From Streptomonospora mangrovi (GTDB lineage Bacteria; Actinomycetota; Actinomycetes; Streptosporangiales; Streptosporangiaceae): a stretch of 64,000 nucleotides of DNA. The stretch covers positions 1 through 64,000 of the forward strand of contig NZ_JAJAQC010000005.1 of NCBI RefSeq assembly GCF_027604915.1. The letters run 5' to 3'. This document shows, piece after piece, positions 27,864 to 40,690 of the stretch; position 1 is the first letter of the stretch; each line of letters starts with the position of its first letter. Both the position numbers and the translations under genes were made by a program. The notes under the pieces are model-generated. The model was not told where the DNA came from. It made no database searches and saw only the letters and a list, made by a program, of their open reading frames with translations.

Positions 27864-28478
27864 ACCCCTTCCTTGTTGTTACTTTATGCAGCAATTACCC
27901 CACGGAGGGACGCCGCGCGACACGGTTCGCCCGGAGGTGCGGCGCCCTCGCCCATACACGGGCGCGGGCAACAGCGGACATCGTCAAACACCAGCAGGCA
28001 TCAGCAAACACAGCCATCATAGACACCGTGCGCACCGGTTCGGACCCCGCCCCGAAGAAGGCTTAGGAACGCACCAAAAGCCCGCCGTATAAGGCGTTCC
28101 GGGGCGGCCCGGCGGGTGTGCCCGGCCCGGGCGGCCGGCGACCGCAACCGAATCGCCGTTGAAATGACGGCGGTTCGCGACCGCGCGCGCCCGCGGATTG
28201 GCCCGCGCGGCGCGCGGACGGTTATGGGCCGCCGGTGCGCCGCCCGGTGGAGCGCCTTGGCCGGGGTGGTCCGAGCGGTGCGCGGACTTCCCCGTCCAAT
28301 GCCCAGATTACCTGCTGCTATGTCCCGATCCCGCACCGCCTCCCGCCCCCGGGATAACCGGTGTGCGGGCCGTGGGGGTTGCCGGAACGTGGCACCCTGA
28401 CTCGGGGCGAGTCCGACATCCGCGAGTTAGCACCGCCCCGCCGGAGACGGCGACCGTGGGCATTGGGAGGTCCTCATC
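27864..28478. other. Long intergenic region upstream of the PHP-helicase gene
   Basis: About 615 bases. No frame in it looks like a protein. It should hold promoters for two divergent genes. A GGGAGG ribosome site (28465-28470) precedes the GTG at 28479. A stretch around 27960-28030 has repeated CA(T/G)CA words but no ordered repeat. Confidence 0.4.
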
Positions 28479-31946
<3,468 letters not shown>

Positions 31947-31962
31947 GGGCGGCGGGACCGGG

Positions 31963-32517
31963 TCAGCCCTCGCGGGTGTCGGCGGGCTGCGCCAGGTGGA
32001 CCAGCATGCGGGTGTTGCCAAGCGTGTTGGGCTTGACCCGGTCCAGGTCGAGGAACTCCGCCACGCCTTCGTCGTAGGAGCGCAGCAGTTCCTCGTAGAC
32101 GCGGGGGGAGACCGGGGTGCCCTGGATCGGCCGGAAGCCGTGCCGGGCGAAGAACGCGGTCTCGAAGGTCAGGCAGAACACGCGGCGCACGCCCAGGTCG
32201 CGGGCGCGGTCCAGCAGGACCGAGACGATGCGGTGGCCCACCCCGCGCCCCTGGACGGCGGGGTCGACCGCCACCGTGCGGACCTCGGCGAGGTCCTCCC
32301 ACAGCACGTGCAGCGCGCCGCAGCCCACCACCGCGCGGTGCTCGCCTTCGCCGAGTTCGGCGACGCAGAACTCCTGGATGTCCTCATACAGGGTGACCGT
32401 GGTCTTGGCGAGCACCCGGCGTTCGCCGGTGAAGGAGTCGACCAGCCGCCGGATGTGGGGGACGTCGCCGGTGCGGGCGCGGCGGACGGTGACCTGGGTG
32501 GCGTGCATGACGCGCAT
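31963..32517 (-). CDS. argA: Amino-acid N-acetyltransferase (short S-type NAGS), GNAT family
   Basis: A 184-residue GNAT enzyme very like the mycobacterial short N-acetylglutamate synthase. VTLYEDIQEFCVAE, VVGCGALHVLWEDLAEVRTV, AVDPAVQGRGVGHRIV (acetyl-CoA loop), VFCLTFETAFFARHGF and FLDLDRVKPNTLGNTRML are its diagnostic segments. It acetylates glutamate (or glutamine) at the entry to arginine synthesis, which is consistent with the lack of the kinase-like domain of classical ArgA. The ATG at 32517 lies 4 nt after the stop of the LuxR-type regulator gene, so the two are coupled; the ATG at 32508 is an alternative. Confidence 0.9.
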   Translation of the reverse strand: MRVMHATQVTVRRARTGDVPHIRRLVDSFTGERRVLAKTTVTLYEDIQEFCVAELGEGEHRAVVGCGALHVLWEDLAEVRTVAVDPAVQGRGVGHRIVSVLLDRARDLGVRRVFCLTFETAFFARHGFRPIQGTPVSPRVYEELLRSYDEGVAEFLDLDRVKPNTLGNTRMLVHLAQPADTREG

Positions 32518-32521
32518 CAGC

Positions 32522-32881
32522 TTACTTGAGCCCGCCCGGCCGGACCGGGCGCGCCGACGCGGACGGGCTGACGCGGACGGGCTGACGCGGACGGGCCGCC
32601 CAGACGACGGCCTCGATGGGGGTGTTCACGCCCAGTTGGTCGCAGATCGCGCGCAGGCGCCGCCGCAGGGTGCGGGCGCTCAACTCCAGCCGGCGCGCCG
32701 CGACGTCGGTGGTGACGCCGGTGGCGATCTCCGCCAGCAGTTGGAGTTCGTCGTCGGTCAGGCTGACCGGAAGGGGCTGGGCCCCCTCGGGTGCCGGCAC
32801 CGGTGCCGGCACGATGCCCTCGCGCATCAGGGACACGCCGGGGTCCTTCACGGCACGACGTACGAGTGTGGCCTGTTCCAC
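32522..32881 (-). CDS. LuxR-type HTH regulator without receiver domain
   Basis: About 119 residues. The C-terminal half is a LuxR/GerE-type helix-turn-helix: LTDDELQLLAEIATGVTTDV, then ARRLELSARTLRRRLRAICD and LGVNTPIEAVVWAA. The N-terminal half (about 45 residues) is short and Pro-rich; there is no receiver or sensor domain. GTG at 32881 follows GGAGG by 5 nt; the frame further upstream has no similarity to anything. It sits 4 nt before argA on the same strand. It may control arginine genes, but only gene order suggests this. Confidence 0.78.
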   Translation of the reverse strand: MEQATLVRRAVKDPGVSLMREGIVPAPVPAPEGAQPLPVSLTDDELQLLAEIATGVTTDVAARRLELSARTLRRRLRAICDQLGVNTPIEAVVWAARPRQPVRVSPSASARPVRPGGLK

Positions 32882-33471
32882 TCCGTCCTCCCTCATCCGT
32901 GGTGAGTGCGGAACATCAACTCGTCGCCGCAGCGGCCTGCACGGGGCGGAGGCGCGAGCCTCTTGGCGCGCGGGCGCCGACGTTCCCCGCGACCGGGTCC
33001 CGGCCTCCGGCAGGACCGCTTCTCTGGCACAGAAGCGGACACCGGCGGGCGCGAGGGCGCGCGGTCGCGGTCGGCGCGATCTGGGACGGACAGATCGCGC
33101 GCGGGCGCTCACGGCAAAGGACGACGGGAACGCGCCGAAGCCGTGCCCAGCCATCCTCACTCACCGTCAAGTCGATCCACTACGGCAAACCAGCGGAGGA
33201 ATACTCCGCTTGCCTCGAAACGCTAAGCCGAGGAGCACAACCCGTCAAGGTGCCGGTGACTACACAAAGTGACGAGACGATCATCGCAGGTCACAGGCAC
33301 ATTTACGAGAAAATCTCAGAGCTGAGAATGACCTGCGAAAAGAACCTTCACTACCGGGGATTTCACGCGCTTTCGGGCCGCGGACCGGTATTCACAACAT
33401 GGCCTGAAGGACAGCCCCCGCAGGCAGGGACTTTCGGAGACAACCGAATATCACGATCCCGCAACGAGGCG
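32882..33471. other. Intergenic region with lower GC and nested inverted repeats
   Basis: About 590 bases. From 33170 to about 33460 the GC content drops clearly below the neighbourhood. CGCAGGTCA (33285-33293) and TGACCTGCG (33329-33337) are exact inverted repeats. Between them lies the palindrome TCTCAGAGCTGAGA (33314-33327). I see no protein gene. It may be a regulatory region of the LuxR-argA pair, or a small RNA. Confidence 0.45.
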
Positions 33472-33510
33472 GCGCGGGGCGCCCGGAGCGTGCCGCCGGG
33501 CGCCCCGCGC
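33472..33510 (-). terminator. lysS terminator
   Basis: A 15-bp perfect GC-rich stem (33472-33486 with 33496-33510) begins 2 bases after the lysS stop codon. There is no T-run, as is common in actinobacteria. Confidence 0.82.
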
Positions 33511-33512
33511 GC

Positions 33513-35009
33513 TCACTCGGGCTTGACGAGCGGGAAGAGGATGGTCTCGCGGATGTTGCGCCCCGTAAGCGCCATCAGCACCCGGTCGATGCCCACGCCC
33601 ACCCCGCCGCTGGGCGGCATGCCGTACTCCAGCGCGCGCAGGAAGTCCTCGTCGAGCTGCATGGCCTCGGGGTCGCCGCCGGCGGCCAGCAGCGACTGCT
33701 CGGTGAGGCGGCGCCGCTGCTCGACGGGGTCGACCAGCTCGGAGTAGCCGGTGCCCAGCTCCATGCCGAACCCGATGAGGTCCCACTTCTCGGTGAGCAG
33801 GGGGTCGTCGCGGTGCTGGCGGGTCAGCGGGCTGGTCTCGACGGGGAAGTCGCGGACGAAGACCGGCTCCTGGATGGTGTGCTCGACCAGCTCCTCGAAG
33901 AGGTGCTCGATGAGCTTGCCCTGGCCCCAGGCGGGGTCCCACTCCACGCCGCGCGCGTCGGCGAGCTTGCGCACGGTCTCCACCGGCGTGCGCGGGGTGA
34001 CCTCCTCGCCCAGGGCCTCGGAGACCGTGCCGTAGAGGGTCACCGAGCCCCAGGTGCCGCCGAGGTCGTACTCGCGGTCGCCGCGCCGCACCACCGTGGT
34101 GCCGAACACCGCGCGGACCGCCTCCTGGAGGAGTTCGCGGGTGAGGTCGGCCATGGAGTCGTAGTCGCCGTAGGCCTGGTAGAACTCCAGCATCGTGAAC
34201 TCGGGGTTGTGCGTGGAGTCCGCGCCCTCGTTGCGGAAGTTGCGGTTGATCTCGAAGACCTTCTCGATGCCGCCCACAACCAGCCGCTTGAGGTACAGCT
34301 CGGGCGCGATCCGCAGGTAGAGGTCGAGGTCGTAGGCGTTGATGTGGGTGGTGAACGGCCGCGCGGTGGCGCCGCCGTGCACCCGCTGGAGCATCGGGGT
34401 CTCGACCTCCAGGAAGCCCCGGGCGTCCAGGCCGTTGCGCAGCGCGCGGACGGCGGCCGAGCGGCTGCGCACCATGGAGCGGGCCTCGGGGTTGACGATG
34501 AGGTCGACGTAGCGCTGGCGCACCCGGGCCTCGGGGTCGGTCAGCCCCTTGTGCTTCTCGGGCAGGGGGCGCAGGCACTTGGCGGTCAGCGCCCAGGAGT
34601 CGACCATGATCGACAGCTCGCCGCGGCGGGAGGTGATGACCTCGCCCTCGACGCCGACGTGGTCGCCCAGGTCGATGTCGGACTTCCACGCGGCCAGGGA
34701 CTCGGGCCCCAGCTTGTCCAGCGACAGCATGACCTGGAGGTCGCCGGTGGAGTCGCGCAGGGTGGCGAAGCACAGCTTGCCGCCGGTGCGGTAGAGCATG
34801 ACGCGACCGGTGACGCCGACGCGCTCGCCGGTGGCCGAATCGGGCGCGAGGTCGCCGTGTTTGTCCCGGACGGCACCGATGGTGGTGGTCCGGGGGAACC
34901 CGAGCGGGAAGGGGTCGGTGCCCTCCGCGCGGATGCGGTCCAGTTTCTCGCGCCGGACCCGCATCTGTTCGGGCAGGTCGTCGTACGATTCGTCCAGCAC
35001 TCCAGTCAC
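33513..35009 (-). CDS. lysS: Class II lysyl-tRNA synthetase
   Basis: About 498 residues. An N-terminal OB-fold anticodon-binding domain (about 40-150, with [20 protein letters not shown]) leads into the class II core: motif 1 FLEVETPML, motif 2 [20 protein letters not shown] and motif 3 [15 protein letters not shown]. It charges tRNA-Lys. The GTG at 35009 is chosen because TAGGAT (35017-35022) ends 7 nt before it, the leaderless pattern repeated in this window; the GTG at 35000 is possible. It is the last gene of the panC-nadBC-coaX-lysS series, with about 110 bases after coaX and possibly its own promoter. Confidence 0.95.
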   Translation of the reverse strand: MTGVLDESYDDLPEQMRVRREKLDRIRAEGTDPFPLGFPRTTTIGAVRDKHGDLAPDSATGERVGVTGRVMLYRTGGKLCFATLRDSTGDLQVMLSLDKLGPESLAAWKSDIDLGDHVGVEGEVITSRRGELSIMVDSWALTAKCLRPLPEKHKGLTDPEARVRQRYVDLIVNPEARSMVRSRSAAVRALRNGLDARGFLEVETPMLQRVHGGATARPFTTHINAYDLDLYLRIAPELYLKRLVVGGIEKVFEINRNFRNEGADSTHNPEFTMLEFYQAYGDYDSMADLTRELLQEAVRAVFGTTVVRRGDREYDLGGTWGSVTLYGTVSEALGEEVTPRTPVETVRKLADARGVEWDPAWGQGKLIEHLFEELVEHTIQEPVFVRDFPVETSPLTRQHRDDPLLTEKWDLIGFGMELGTGYSELVDPVEQRRRLTEQSLLAAGGDPEAMQLDEDFLRALEYGMPPSGGVGVGIDRVLMALTGRNIRETILFPLVKPE

Positions 35010-35117
35010 GCCCCCGATCCTATCCGCGCCCGGAGGCCCGCTCGGCACACCGGGCGGGGCCGGGACCGGCCGGGCGGGACCGGGCGCGCGCGGTGCCCGC
35101 GCCCCGCCCCGCGCGGC

Positions 35118-35897
35118 TCAGGTGTTGCGCTGGAACACCAGCCGCAGCCCGATCAGGGTCAGCCAGGGCTCGTGCACGTCGACGGTCTCGCACTCGTCGA
35201 CCACCATCGGCGCCAGCCCGCCGGTGGCCACCACGGTGACCTCGTCGGCGTCGTCGGTCAGCTCCTGGGCCATGCGGTCCACGATCCCGTCGACCTGCCC
35301 GGCGAACCCGAACACGATCCCCGAGCGCAGCGCCTCGGTGGTGTTCTTGGCGATGACGGTGCGCGGCTTGACCAGCTCGACCATGTGCAACTGGGCGCCG
35401 CGCCGCGACAGCGCCTCCACCGAGATGTCGATGCCCGGGGCGATGGCGCCGCCCACGTACTCGCCCTTGGCGCTGACGGCGTCGAAGGTGGTGGCGGTGC
35501 CGAAGTCGACCACCACCGCCGGGCCGCCGTAGAGCTGCACGGCGGCCAGCGCGTTGACGATCCGGTCGCTGCCGACCTCCTTGGGGTTGTCCATGCGCAC
35601 CGGGACGCCGGTCTTGACGCCGGGCTCCACGATCACCGCCGGGACGTCGCCGAAGTGGCGGCGGAACATCTCGCGCATCTCGTGCTGCACCGAGGGCACC
35701 GAGCAGCACAGCGAGATGCCGTCGACGGCCCCGGCGCCGATCATCGAGCTGCCGCCGATCAGCCCCTGGAGCACCACCGCCCACTCGTCGGCGGTGCGCC
35801 GCGCCTCGGTGGAGACGCGCCAGTGCTCCAGCAGGTCCTCGTCGTCGAAGAGCCCGAGAACCGTGTGCGAGTTGCCGACGTCGATCGCGAGCAGCAT
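35118..35897 (-). CDS. coaX: Type III pantothenate kinase
   Basis: A 259-residue CoaX. It starts MLLAIDVGNSHTVLGLF (phosphate-binding loop 1 of the ASKHA fold) and shows DRIVNALAA, VVDFGTATTFDAV and GGAIAPGIDIS. It phosphorylates pantothenate, the first step to coenzyme A, needs a monovalent cation and is not inhibited by CoA. ATG at 35897 has GGAGAGG upstream; the longer frame to 35960 overlaps nadBC. It follows nadBC by 34 bases and, with panC two genes upstream, makes a pantothenate/CoA and NAD cofactor unit. Confidence 0.94.
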   Translation of the reverse strand: MLLAIDVGNSHTVLGLFDDEDLLEHWRVSTEARRTADEWAVVLQGLIGGSSMIGAGAVDGISLCCSVPSVQHEMREMFRRHFGDVPAVIVEPGVKTGVPVRMDNPKEVGSDRIVNALAAVQLYGGPAVVVDFGTATTFDAVSAKGEYVGGAIAPGIDISVEALSRRGAQLHMVELVKPRTVIAKNTTEALRSGIVFGFAGQVDGIVDRMAQELTDDADEVTVVATGGLAPMVVDECETVDVHEPWLTLIGLRLVFQRNT

Positions 35898-35931
35898 CAG
35901 TGGGGCCTCTCCTGGTCCGTTCCGGAGGATC

Positions 35932-38520
35932 TCAGTGAATGTCCCGAAGATCGAGCGCAATGTCCAGAGCTGGGCTGGAATGGGTCAGCGCGCCCACCGC
36001 GAGGAAGTCCACACCGGTGGCCGCCACGGCGGCGGCGTCGGCGAGGGTGAGGCCGCCGCTGGCCTCCAGGCGGGCCCGCCCGGCCACCAGTTCCACGGCC
36101 TCGCGCAGCCGCTCCACGGTGAAGTTGTCCAGCAGGATCTCCTCGGCGCCGGCCGCCAGCGCGGGCTCGACCTGGTCGATCCGGTCGACCTCGACCTCCA
36201 GCGGCACGCCCGGGTCGGCCCGGCGCACGGCGCGCACGGCCTCGGCCACGCCCCCGGCGGCGAGCACGTGGTTGTCCTTGATGAGGGCGGCATCGGCCAG
36301 ACCGAAACGGTGGTTCACGCCGCCCCCGCAGCGCACCGCGTACTTCTCCAGCGCGCGCAGCCCCAGGTGGGTCTTGCGGCTGTCGCGGACGCGGGCGCCG
36401 GTACCGGCCACGGCGTCGACCCAGGCGGCGGTGGCGGTGGCGATCCCCGACAGGTGGGTGAGGACGTTGAGGGCGGTCCGCTCGGCGGTGAGCAGGTGGC
36501 GGGTGCGGGCGGTGACGGTCATCAGCACGTCGCCCCGGCGGACACGGTCGCCGTCGGCCACGTGCCGGCGGACCTCCATGACGCCCTCGGTGACCTGGTG
36601 GAACACCAGCTCGGCCACGGGCAGACCGGCCACGACGCCCTCAGCACGGGCCACCACGTCGGCGGTGCGGATCTGGGCGGCGGGGATGGTGGCGGCGGTG
36701 GTGACGTCCACGCCCACACCCCCGCCGGGCAGCAGCAGGTCCTCGCGCAGCGCGGCCGCGACCCGGTCGGCCAGCGCCCGCGCCCCGCCCCCGGAGTGGT
36801 TGCCCGAGCGGACCACGTCGGCCAGCTCGGCGAGGGCCTCGGTCGGGGCGCCCACGGGGCCGCGCCGCTTCAGGGCGGTCCCCAGCGCCAGCCCCACCCG
36901 CACGTGGCCGCGCGCCGGCGTGCCCGCCGCCGCGCCGGCGGCCTCGGCGTCGGCGCGCAGGCGCCGCAGCGCCGCGCTCACCAGCAGGGTCGCCACGGTC
37001 AGCAGGTTGGCGGCCTCCCACGCGGGCGTGCCGGGCACGGCGTCGGCGTTGCGGGGGTCGGCGGCCACGGCCCGCAGCTCGGCCAGCGCGGCCTCCAGCC
37101 CGGCCTCGTCGCGGACGACCCCGGCGTGGCGGGACATCACCGCGCGCACGCGCGGCACCAGCTCGGGGGCGACCAGCCCGCCGGGGCCGTCGGGGGCGGC
37201 GGCCGGGCGGGCGCTGGCGGGCTCCCCGCCGGCGGCCAGGTCCTCGGCGACCCGGTGGGCGAACACCACGCTCTCCAGCAGCGAGTTGGAGGCCAGCCGG
37301 TTGGCGCCGTGCACGCCGGTGCGCGCGACCTCGCCCACGGCGTAGAGCCCGGCCACCGTGGTGCGCCCGCGCAGGTCGGTGCGCAGCCCGCCCGAGGCGT
37401 AGTGGGCGGCCGGCGCGACGGGGATCGGCTCGGTCACCGGGTCGATGCCGTGCTTGCGGCACGCCGCCAGGATGGTGGGGAAGCGCTCCTCCCACATGGC
37501 GGCGCCGAAGTGGCGGGCGTCCAGCAGCACGTGGTCGGCGCCGGTGTCGGCCATGGCCGCGGCGATGCCCTGGGCCACCACGTCGCGCGGCGCGAGGTCG
37601 GCCAGCTCGTGGCGGTCAGCCATGAAGCGGCGGCCCCGGGTGTCCAGCAGGAACGCGCCCTCGCCGCGCACCGCCTCGGAGATCAGCGGCTGCTGGCCGC
37701 GCGCGTGGGCGCCCAGCCACAGCACGGTGGGGTGGAACTGGACGAACTCCAGGTCCTCGGCCTCGGCGCCCGCGCGCAGGCCGGCGGCCAGGCCGTCGCC
37801 GGTGGAGACCTCGGGGTTGGTGGTGGCGGCGAACACCTGGCCGATGCCGCCGGTGGCCAGCACCACGGCGCGCGCGGCGACTCGCCCCACGCCGTCGCGC
37901 TCGCCCTCGCCCATCACGTGCACGGTGACCCCGGCGGCGCCGGCGCGGGGGCCGCCCGCCTCGGAGGCGGGGGCGACCGGCAGCAGGTCGGGCACGAAGG
38001 CGTGCTCGATGACCTCGATGCGGGGTTCGGCGGCGACGGCGGCGATCAGCGCGCGCTCGATCTCGGCGCCGGTGGCGTCGCCGCCGGCGTGGGCGATGCG
38101 GCGGGCGCGGTGGCCCCCCTCGCGGGTCAGCGCCAGGCTGCCGTCGGCGGCGCGGTCGAAGGCGGTGCCGCGCTCCACCAGCCAGCGCAGCGCCTGCGGG
38201 CCGGCGGTGACCAGGGTGCGCACCGCCGCGACGTCGCACAGCTCGCGCCCGGCCACCACGGTGTCGACCATGTGGGCCAGCGGGGCGTCGGAGGGGTCGG
38301 TGACGGCGGCGATCCCGCCCTGGGCCCAGCGGGTGGAGCCGGTGGAGAGCAGGTCCTTGGTGACCAGCACCACGCGCCCGTCCGGGGACAGCTCGGTGTA
38401 GCGCAGCGCGGTGCTCAGCCCGGCGATGCCGGAGCCCACCACGACCACGTCGGTCTCGACGGTCCAGCCCGGCGCGGGCGCCGCGAGTCTTCGCGGCAGG
38501 GCGAAGGGGTTGTCCGGCAC
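35932..38520 (-). CDS. Bifunctional L-aspartate oxidase / quinolinate phosphoribosyltransferase fusion
   Basis: A single 862-residue ORF. Residues 1 to about 565 are NadB: FAD motif VVVGSGIAGLSTAL, STRWAQGGIAAV, EFVQFHPTVLW, SEAVRGEGAFLLD, HYASGGLRTD, GANRLASNSLLESVVFAHR. From about 572 they are NadC: DVTTAATIPA, LLTAERTALNVLTHLSGIAT, DSRKTHLGLR, KYAVRCGGGVNHR, LIKDNHVLAAGG, EILLDNFT, EASGG. NadB makes iminoaspartate from aspartate, and NadC converts quinolinate to nicotinate mononucleotide. The middle enzyme, NadA, is not in the window. The usual NadC motif RKTxPGLR reads RKTHLGLR here. No stop, internal ribosome site or frameshift is visible at the junction. Confidence 0.9.
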   Translation of the reverse strand: MPDNPFALPRRLAAPAPGWTVETDVVVVGSGIAGLSTALRYTELSPDGRVVLVTKDLLSTGSTRWAQGGIAAVTDPSDAPLAHMVDTVVAGRELCDVAAVRTLVTAGPQALRWLVERGTAFDRAADGSLALTREGGHRARRIAHAGGDATGAEIERALIAAVAAEPRIEVIEHAFVPDLLPVAPASEAGGPRAGAAGVTVHVMGEGERDGVGRVAARAVVLATGGIGQVFAATTNPEVSTGDGLAAGLRAGAEAEDLEFVQFHPTVLWLGAHARGQQPLISEAVRGEGAFLLDTRGRRFMADRHELADLAPRDVVAQGIAAAMADTGADHVLLDARHFGAAMWEERFPTILAACRKHGIDPVTEPIPVAPAAHYASGGLRTDLRGRTTVAGLYAVGEVARTGVHGANRLASNSLLESVVFAHRVAEDLAAGGEPASARPAAAPDGPGGLVAPELVPRVRAVMSRHAGVVRDEAGLEAALAELRAVAADPRNADAVPGTPAWEAANLLTVATLLVSAALRRLRADAEAAGAAAGTPARGHVRVGLALGTALKRRGPVGAPTEALAELADVVRSGNHSGGGARALADRVAAALREDLLLPGGGVGVDVTTAATIPAAQIRTADVVARAEGVVAGLPVAELVFHQVTEGVMEVRRHVADGDRVRRGDVLMTVTARTRHLLTAERTALNVLTHLSGIATATAAWVDAVAGTGARVRDSRKTHLGLRALEKYAVRCGGGVNHRFGLADAALIKDNHVLAAGGVAEAVRAVRRADPGVPLEVEVDRIDQVEPALAAGAEEILLDNFTVERLREAVELVAGRARLEASGGLTLADAAAVAATGVDFLAVGALTHSSPALDIALDLRDIH

Positions 38521-38557
38521 CGGGGTCCTCCTTGTCCGCCGCCGCCCCTCGCCGAGG

Positions 38558-39418
38558 TCACAGGGTGAGCGGCACGTTGTCGATCAGCCGGGTGCGGCCC
38601 ACCCGCGCCGCCACGAGCAGCACGGCGTCGCCCCGGTGGTCGCCGGCCACCTCGGTGAAGGTGGCGGCGTCGACCAGGGCCAGGTAGTCCACCGTCACCG
38701 GCGGAGTGGCCTGAGCTGCCTCGTCGAGGACCGCGCGGGCCGCACTGAGGATACCCACCGGTCCGGTGACCGAGGCGTCCGCCCCGGCCAGCAGCGCGCG
38801 GGACAGGGCCAGGGCGCTGCGCCGCTCCTCGGGGCTGAGGTAGGCGTTGCGGCTGGAGGAGGCGAGGTTGTCGGGGTCGCGCATGGTGGGCGCCGCCACG
38901 ACGGTGACGGGCATGTTGAGGTCGCGCACCATGCGGCGGACCAGGGCGAGCTGCTGGGCGTCCTTCTGGCCGAAGACCGCGATGTCGGGGCGCACCAGGT
39001 TGAACAGCTTGTTGACGACGGTGAGGACCCCGCCGAAGAACCCGGGGCGGAACGCCCCCTCCAGCACGGCGCCCATGGGGCCGGGGTCGACCCGCACGAT
39101 CTGCTCGCCGGGGTACATGTCCTCGACCGAGGGGGCGAAGACCAGGGCCACGCCCTCCTCGGCGCACACGGCGAGGTCGGCGTCGAGGTCGCGGGGGTAG
39201 CGCTCGTAGTCCTCGCCGGGGCCGAACTGGAGCGGGTTGACGAACACGCTGACGACCACGGCGTCGGCGTGCTCGCGCGCGGCGGCGATGAGGGAGCGGT
39301 GCCCGCTGTGCAGGGCGCCCATGGTGGGCACCAGGGCGACCCGTCCGAGCCGGGAGCGCAGCCGGCGGAGCTCCTCGGGGGTGCGGGCGAGCGCGGGGGC
39401 GGGGATGGGGTCGGTCAT
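38558..39418 (-). CDS. panC: Pantothenate synthetase
   Basis: A 286-residue pantoate-beta-alanine ligase. [14 protein letters not shown] (HIGH-like nucleotide-binding), [35 protein letters not shown] and [12 protein letters not shown] (KMSKS equivalent) are present in order. It condenses pantoate and beta-alanine with ATP. The ATG at 39418 has GAAAGAGCCCCCG upstream, a weak ribosome site. It lies 43 bases after the DUF2520 gene and 37 before nadBC, which supports cotranscription. Confidence 0.96.
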   Translation of the reverse strand: MTDPIPAPALARTPEELRRLRSRLGRVALVPTMGALHSGHRSLIAAAREHADAVVVSVFVNPLQFGPGEDYERYPRDLDADLAVCAEEGVALVFAPSVEDMYPGEQIVRVDPGPMGAVLEGAFRPGFFGGVLTVVNKLFNLVRPDIAVFGQKDAQQLALVRRMVRDLNMPVTVVAAPTMRDPDNLASSSRNAYLSPEERRSALALSRALLAGADASVTGPVGILSAARAVLDEAAQATPPVTVDYLALVDAATFTEVAGDHRGDAVLLVAARVGRTRLIDNVPLTL

Positions 39419-39460
39419 CGGGGGCTCTTTCGTGGGGTTCCGGGTGCGGGGCCGGCCGCC

Positions 39461-40357
39461 TCAGTCCTGGAGCACGTCCAGCAGGCGCTCGGCGTCGTGC
39501 GGCTTGAGCAGTCCGGCGGCCAGCGCGCGGTCGGCGGTCAGCCGGGCGAGCGCGATGTAGGCGGGCACGCTCTCGGGCGAGTGCCGCCGCAGCTCGCCGA
39601 TGTGGGCGGCGACGGTGGCGGTGTCGCCGCGCAGCACCGGCCCGCTCAGCCCGTCCATGCCCAGGCGCAGCGCGTTGTCCAGCGCGGCGCCCAGCAGCGG
39701 GCCCAGCAGGCGGGCGGGGTTGTCCACCCCGGCGGCGCCCAGCAGGGCGGCGCTCTCAGCGACCAGGGTGACCAGGTGGTTGGCGCCGCCGGCGAGGGCG
39801 GTGTGGTAGAGGGTGCGGTGCTCCTCGGGGATCCACACGGGTTCGGCGCCCATCTCGACCACCAGGGCCTCGGCGATGGGGCGCAGGGTGTCGGGGGCGG
39901 TGACGCCGAAGGAGGCGCTGGCCAGCCGTTCGACGTCCTCGTCGCGGCCGGTGAAGGTCATGACGGGGTGCAGGGCCAGCGGCAGCGCGCCGACGGCGGT
40001 GGCGGGCGCCAGCACCTGGTAGCCGTGGGCGCCGCTGGTGTGCACCAGGAATGTGCCGGTGACGTCGGCGCCGGTCTCGACCAGGCCGCGCACGAGGGGT
40101 TCCAGGTCGTCGTCGGGGACGGTGAGCAGGACCAGGTCGGCGGAGTCCACGACGTCGGAGGGGTCGGTGATGCGGGCGTCGGGCAGCCGGGTCTCGGCCA
40201 GGCGGCGGGAGCGCTCGGACACCCCCGAGGCGGCCACCACCTCGTGTCCGGCCCGCGCCAGGGCCGCGCCCAGCGCGGAGCCGACCCGGCCGGCGCCGAC
40301 GACGCCGACGCGCAGCCGCGCCGGGCGTTCGGTGTTCTCCTGGGGCCGCATCGGCAT
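39461..40357 (-). CDS. Rossmann-like / DUF2520 protein
   Basis: A 298-residue protein with an N-terminal NAD(P)-binding fold (LRVGVVGAGRVGSALGAALA, about 15-34) and a C-terminal all-helical DUF2520 domain, an architecture like ketopantoate reductase or 3-hydroxyisobutyrate dehydrogenase. YHTALAGGANHLVTLV lies at the domain junction. Position directly before panC suggests a redox role in pantothenate synthesis, possibly ketopantoate reduction, but that is inference from context. The ATG at 40357 or the one two codons later may be used. First gene of the panC-nadBC-coaX series. Confidence 0.85.
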   Translation of the reverse strand: MPMRPQENTERPARLRVGVVGAGRVGSALGAALARAGHEVVAASGVSERSRRLAETRLPDARITDPSDVVDSADLVLLTVPDDDLEPLVRGLVETGADVTGTFLVHTSGAHGYQVLAPATAVGALPLALHPVMTFTGRDEDVERLASASFGVTAPDTLRPIAEALVVEMGAEPVWIPEEHRTLYHTALAGGANHLVTLVAESAALLGAAGVDNPARLLGPLLGAALDNALRLGMDGLSGPVLRGDTATVAAHIGELRRHSPESVPAYIALARLTADRALAAGLLKPHDAERLLDVLQD

Positions 40358-40690
40358 CGCACCTCGTTCCAGTCCACTCGGGTACCGGACATTGTGCGGC
40401 CAGCTTACTGAGCGTCCTCAACCGCCGGGGCCGCGCCACCCCGGTGCGGCGCGCGGGGCCGGGCGGTGCCGGGCGCTGTCCGGGGGGCGGTGCCGCGCGG
40501 GCGACCGCGCGGTGATGGGGCCGGCAGCGTGCCCGGTCGGGCGCCCTGTCGGCGGCGGGGCGGGGGCGGCGGGCCTGGCCCGGGGACGCGGCCGGCGCCG
40601 GCCCCGCTGAGGGGGCCGGCGCCGAAGCCCGCGTGCGGGCACGGATTCCGCGCGCGGGCGCCCGAGGCGCGCGCTGCGCCGCGCGGCGGC
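40358..40690. other. Intergenic region, nothing distinct found
   Basis: About 330 bases of extreme GC content between the DUF2520 gene and the first chaplin gene, both minus strand. It should hold the promoter of the panC operon (AT-richer bases near 40385-40415) and the 3' end of the chaplin transcript. No gene-like frame. Confidence 0.4.

Noticed and set aside
32791-33747. Plus-strand frame across the low-GC region upstream of the LuxR gene
   Set aside because: It runs into lysS antisense and contains no conserved segment; the low-GC part alone is too short and lacks a start signal.
35554-38568. Plus-strand open frame of about 1000 codons opposite nadBC and coaX
   Set aside because: Antisense shadow of two convincing enzyme genes.
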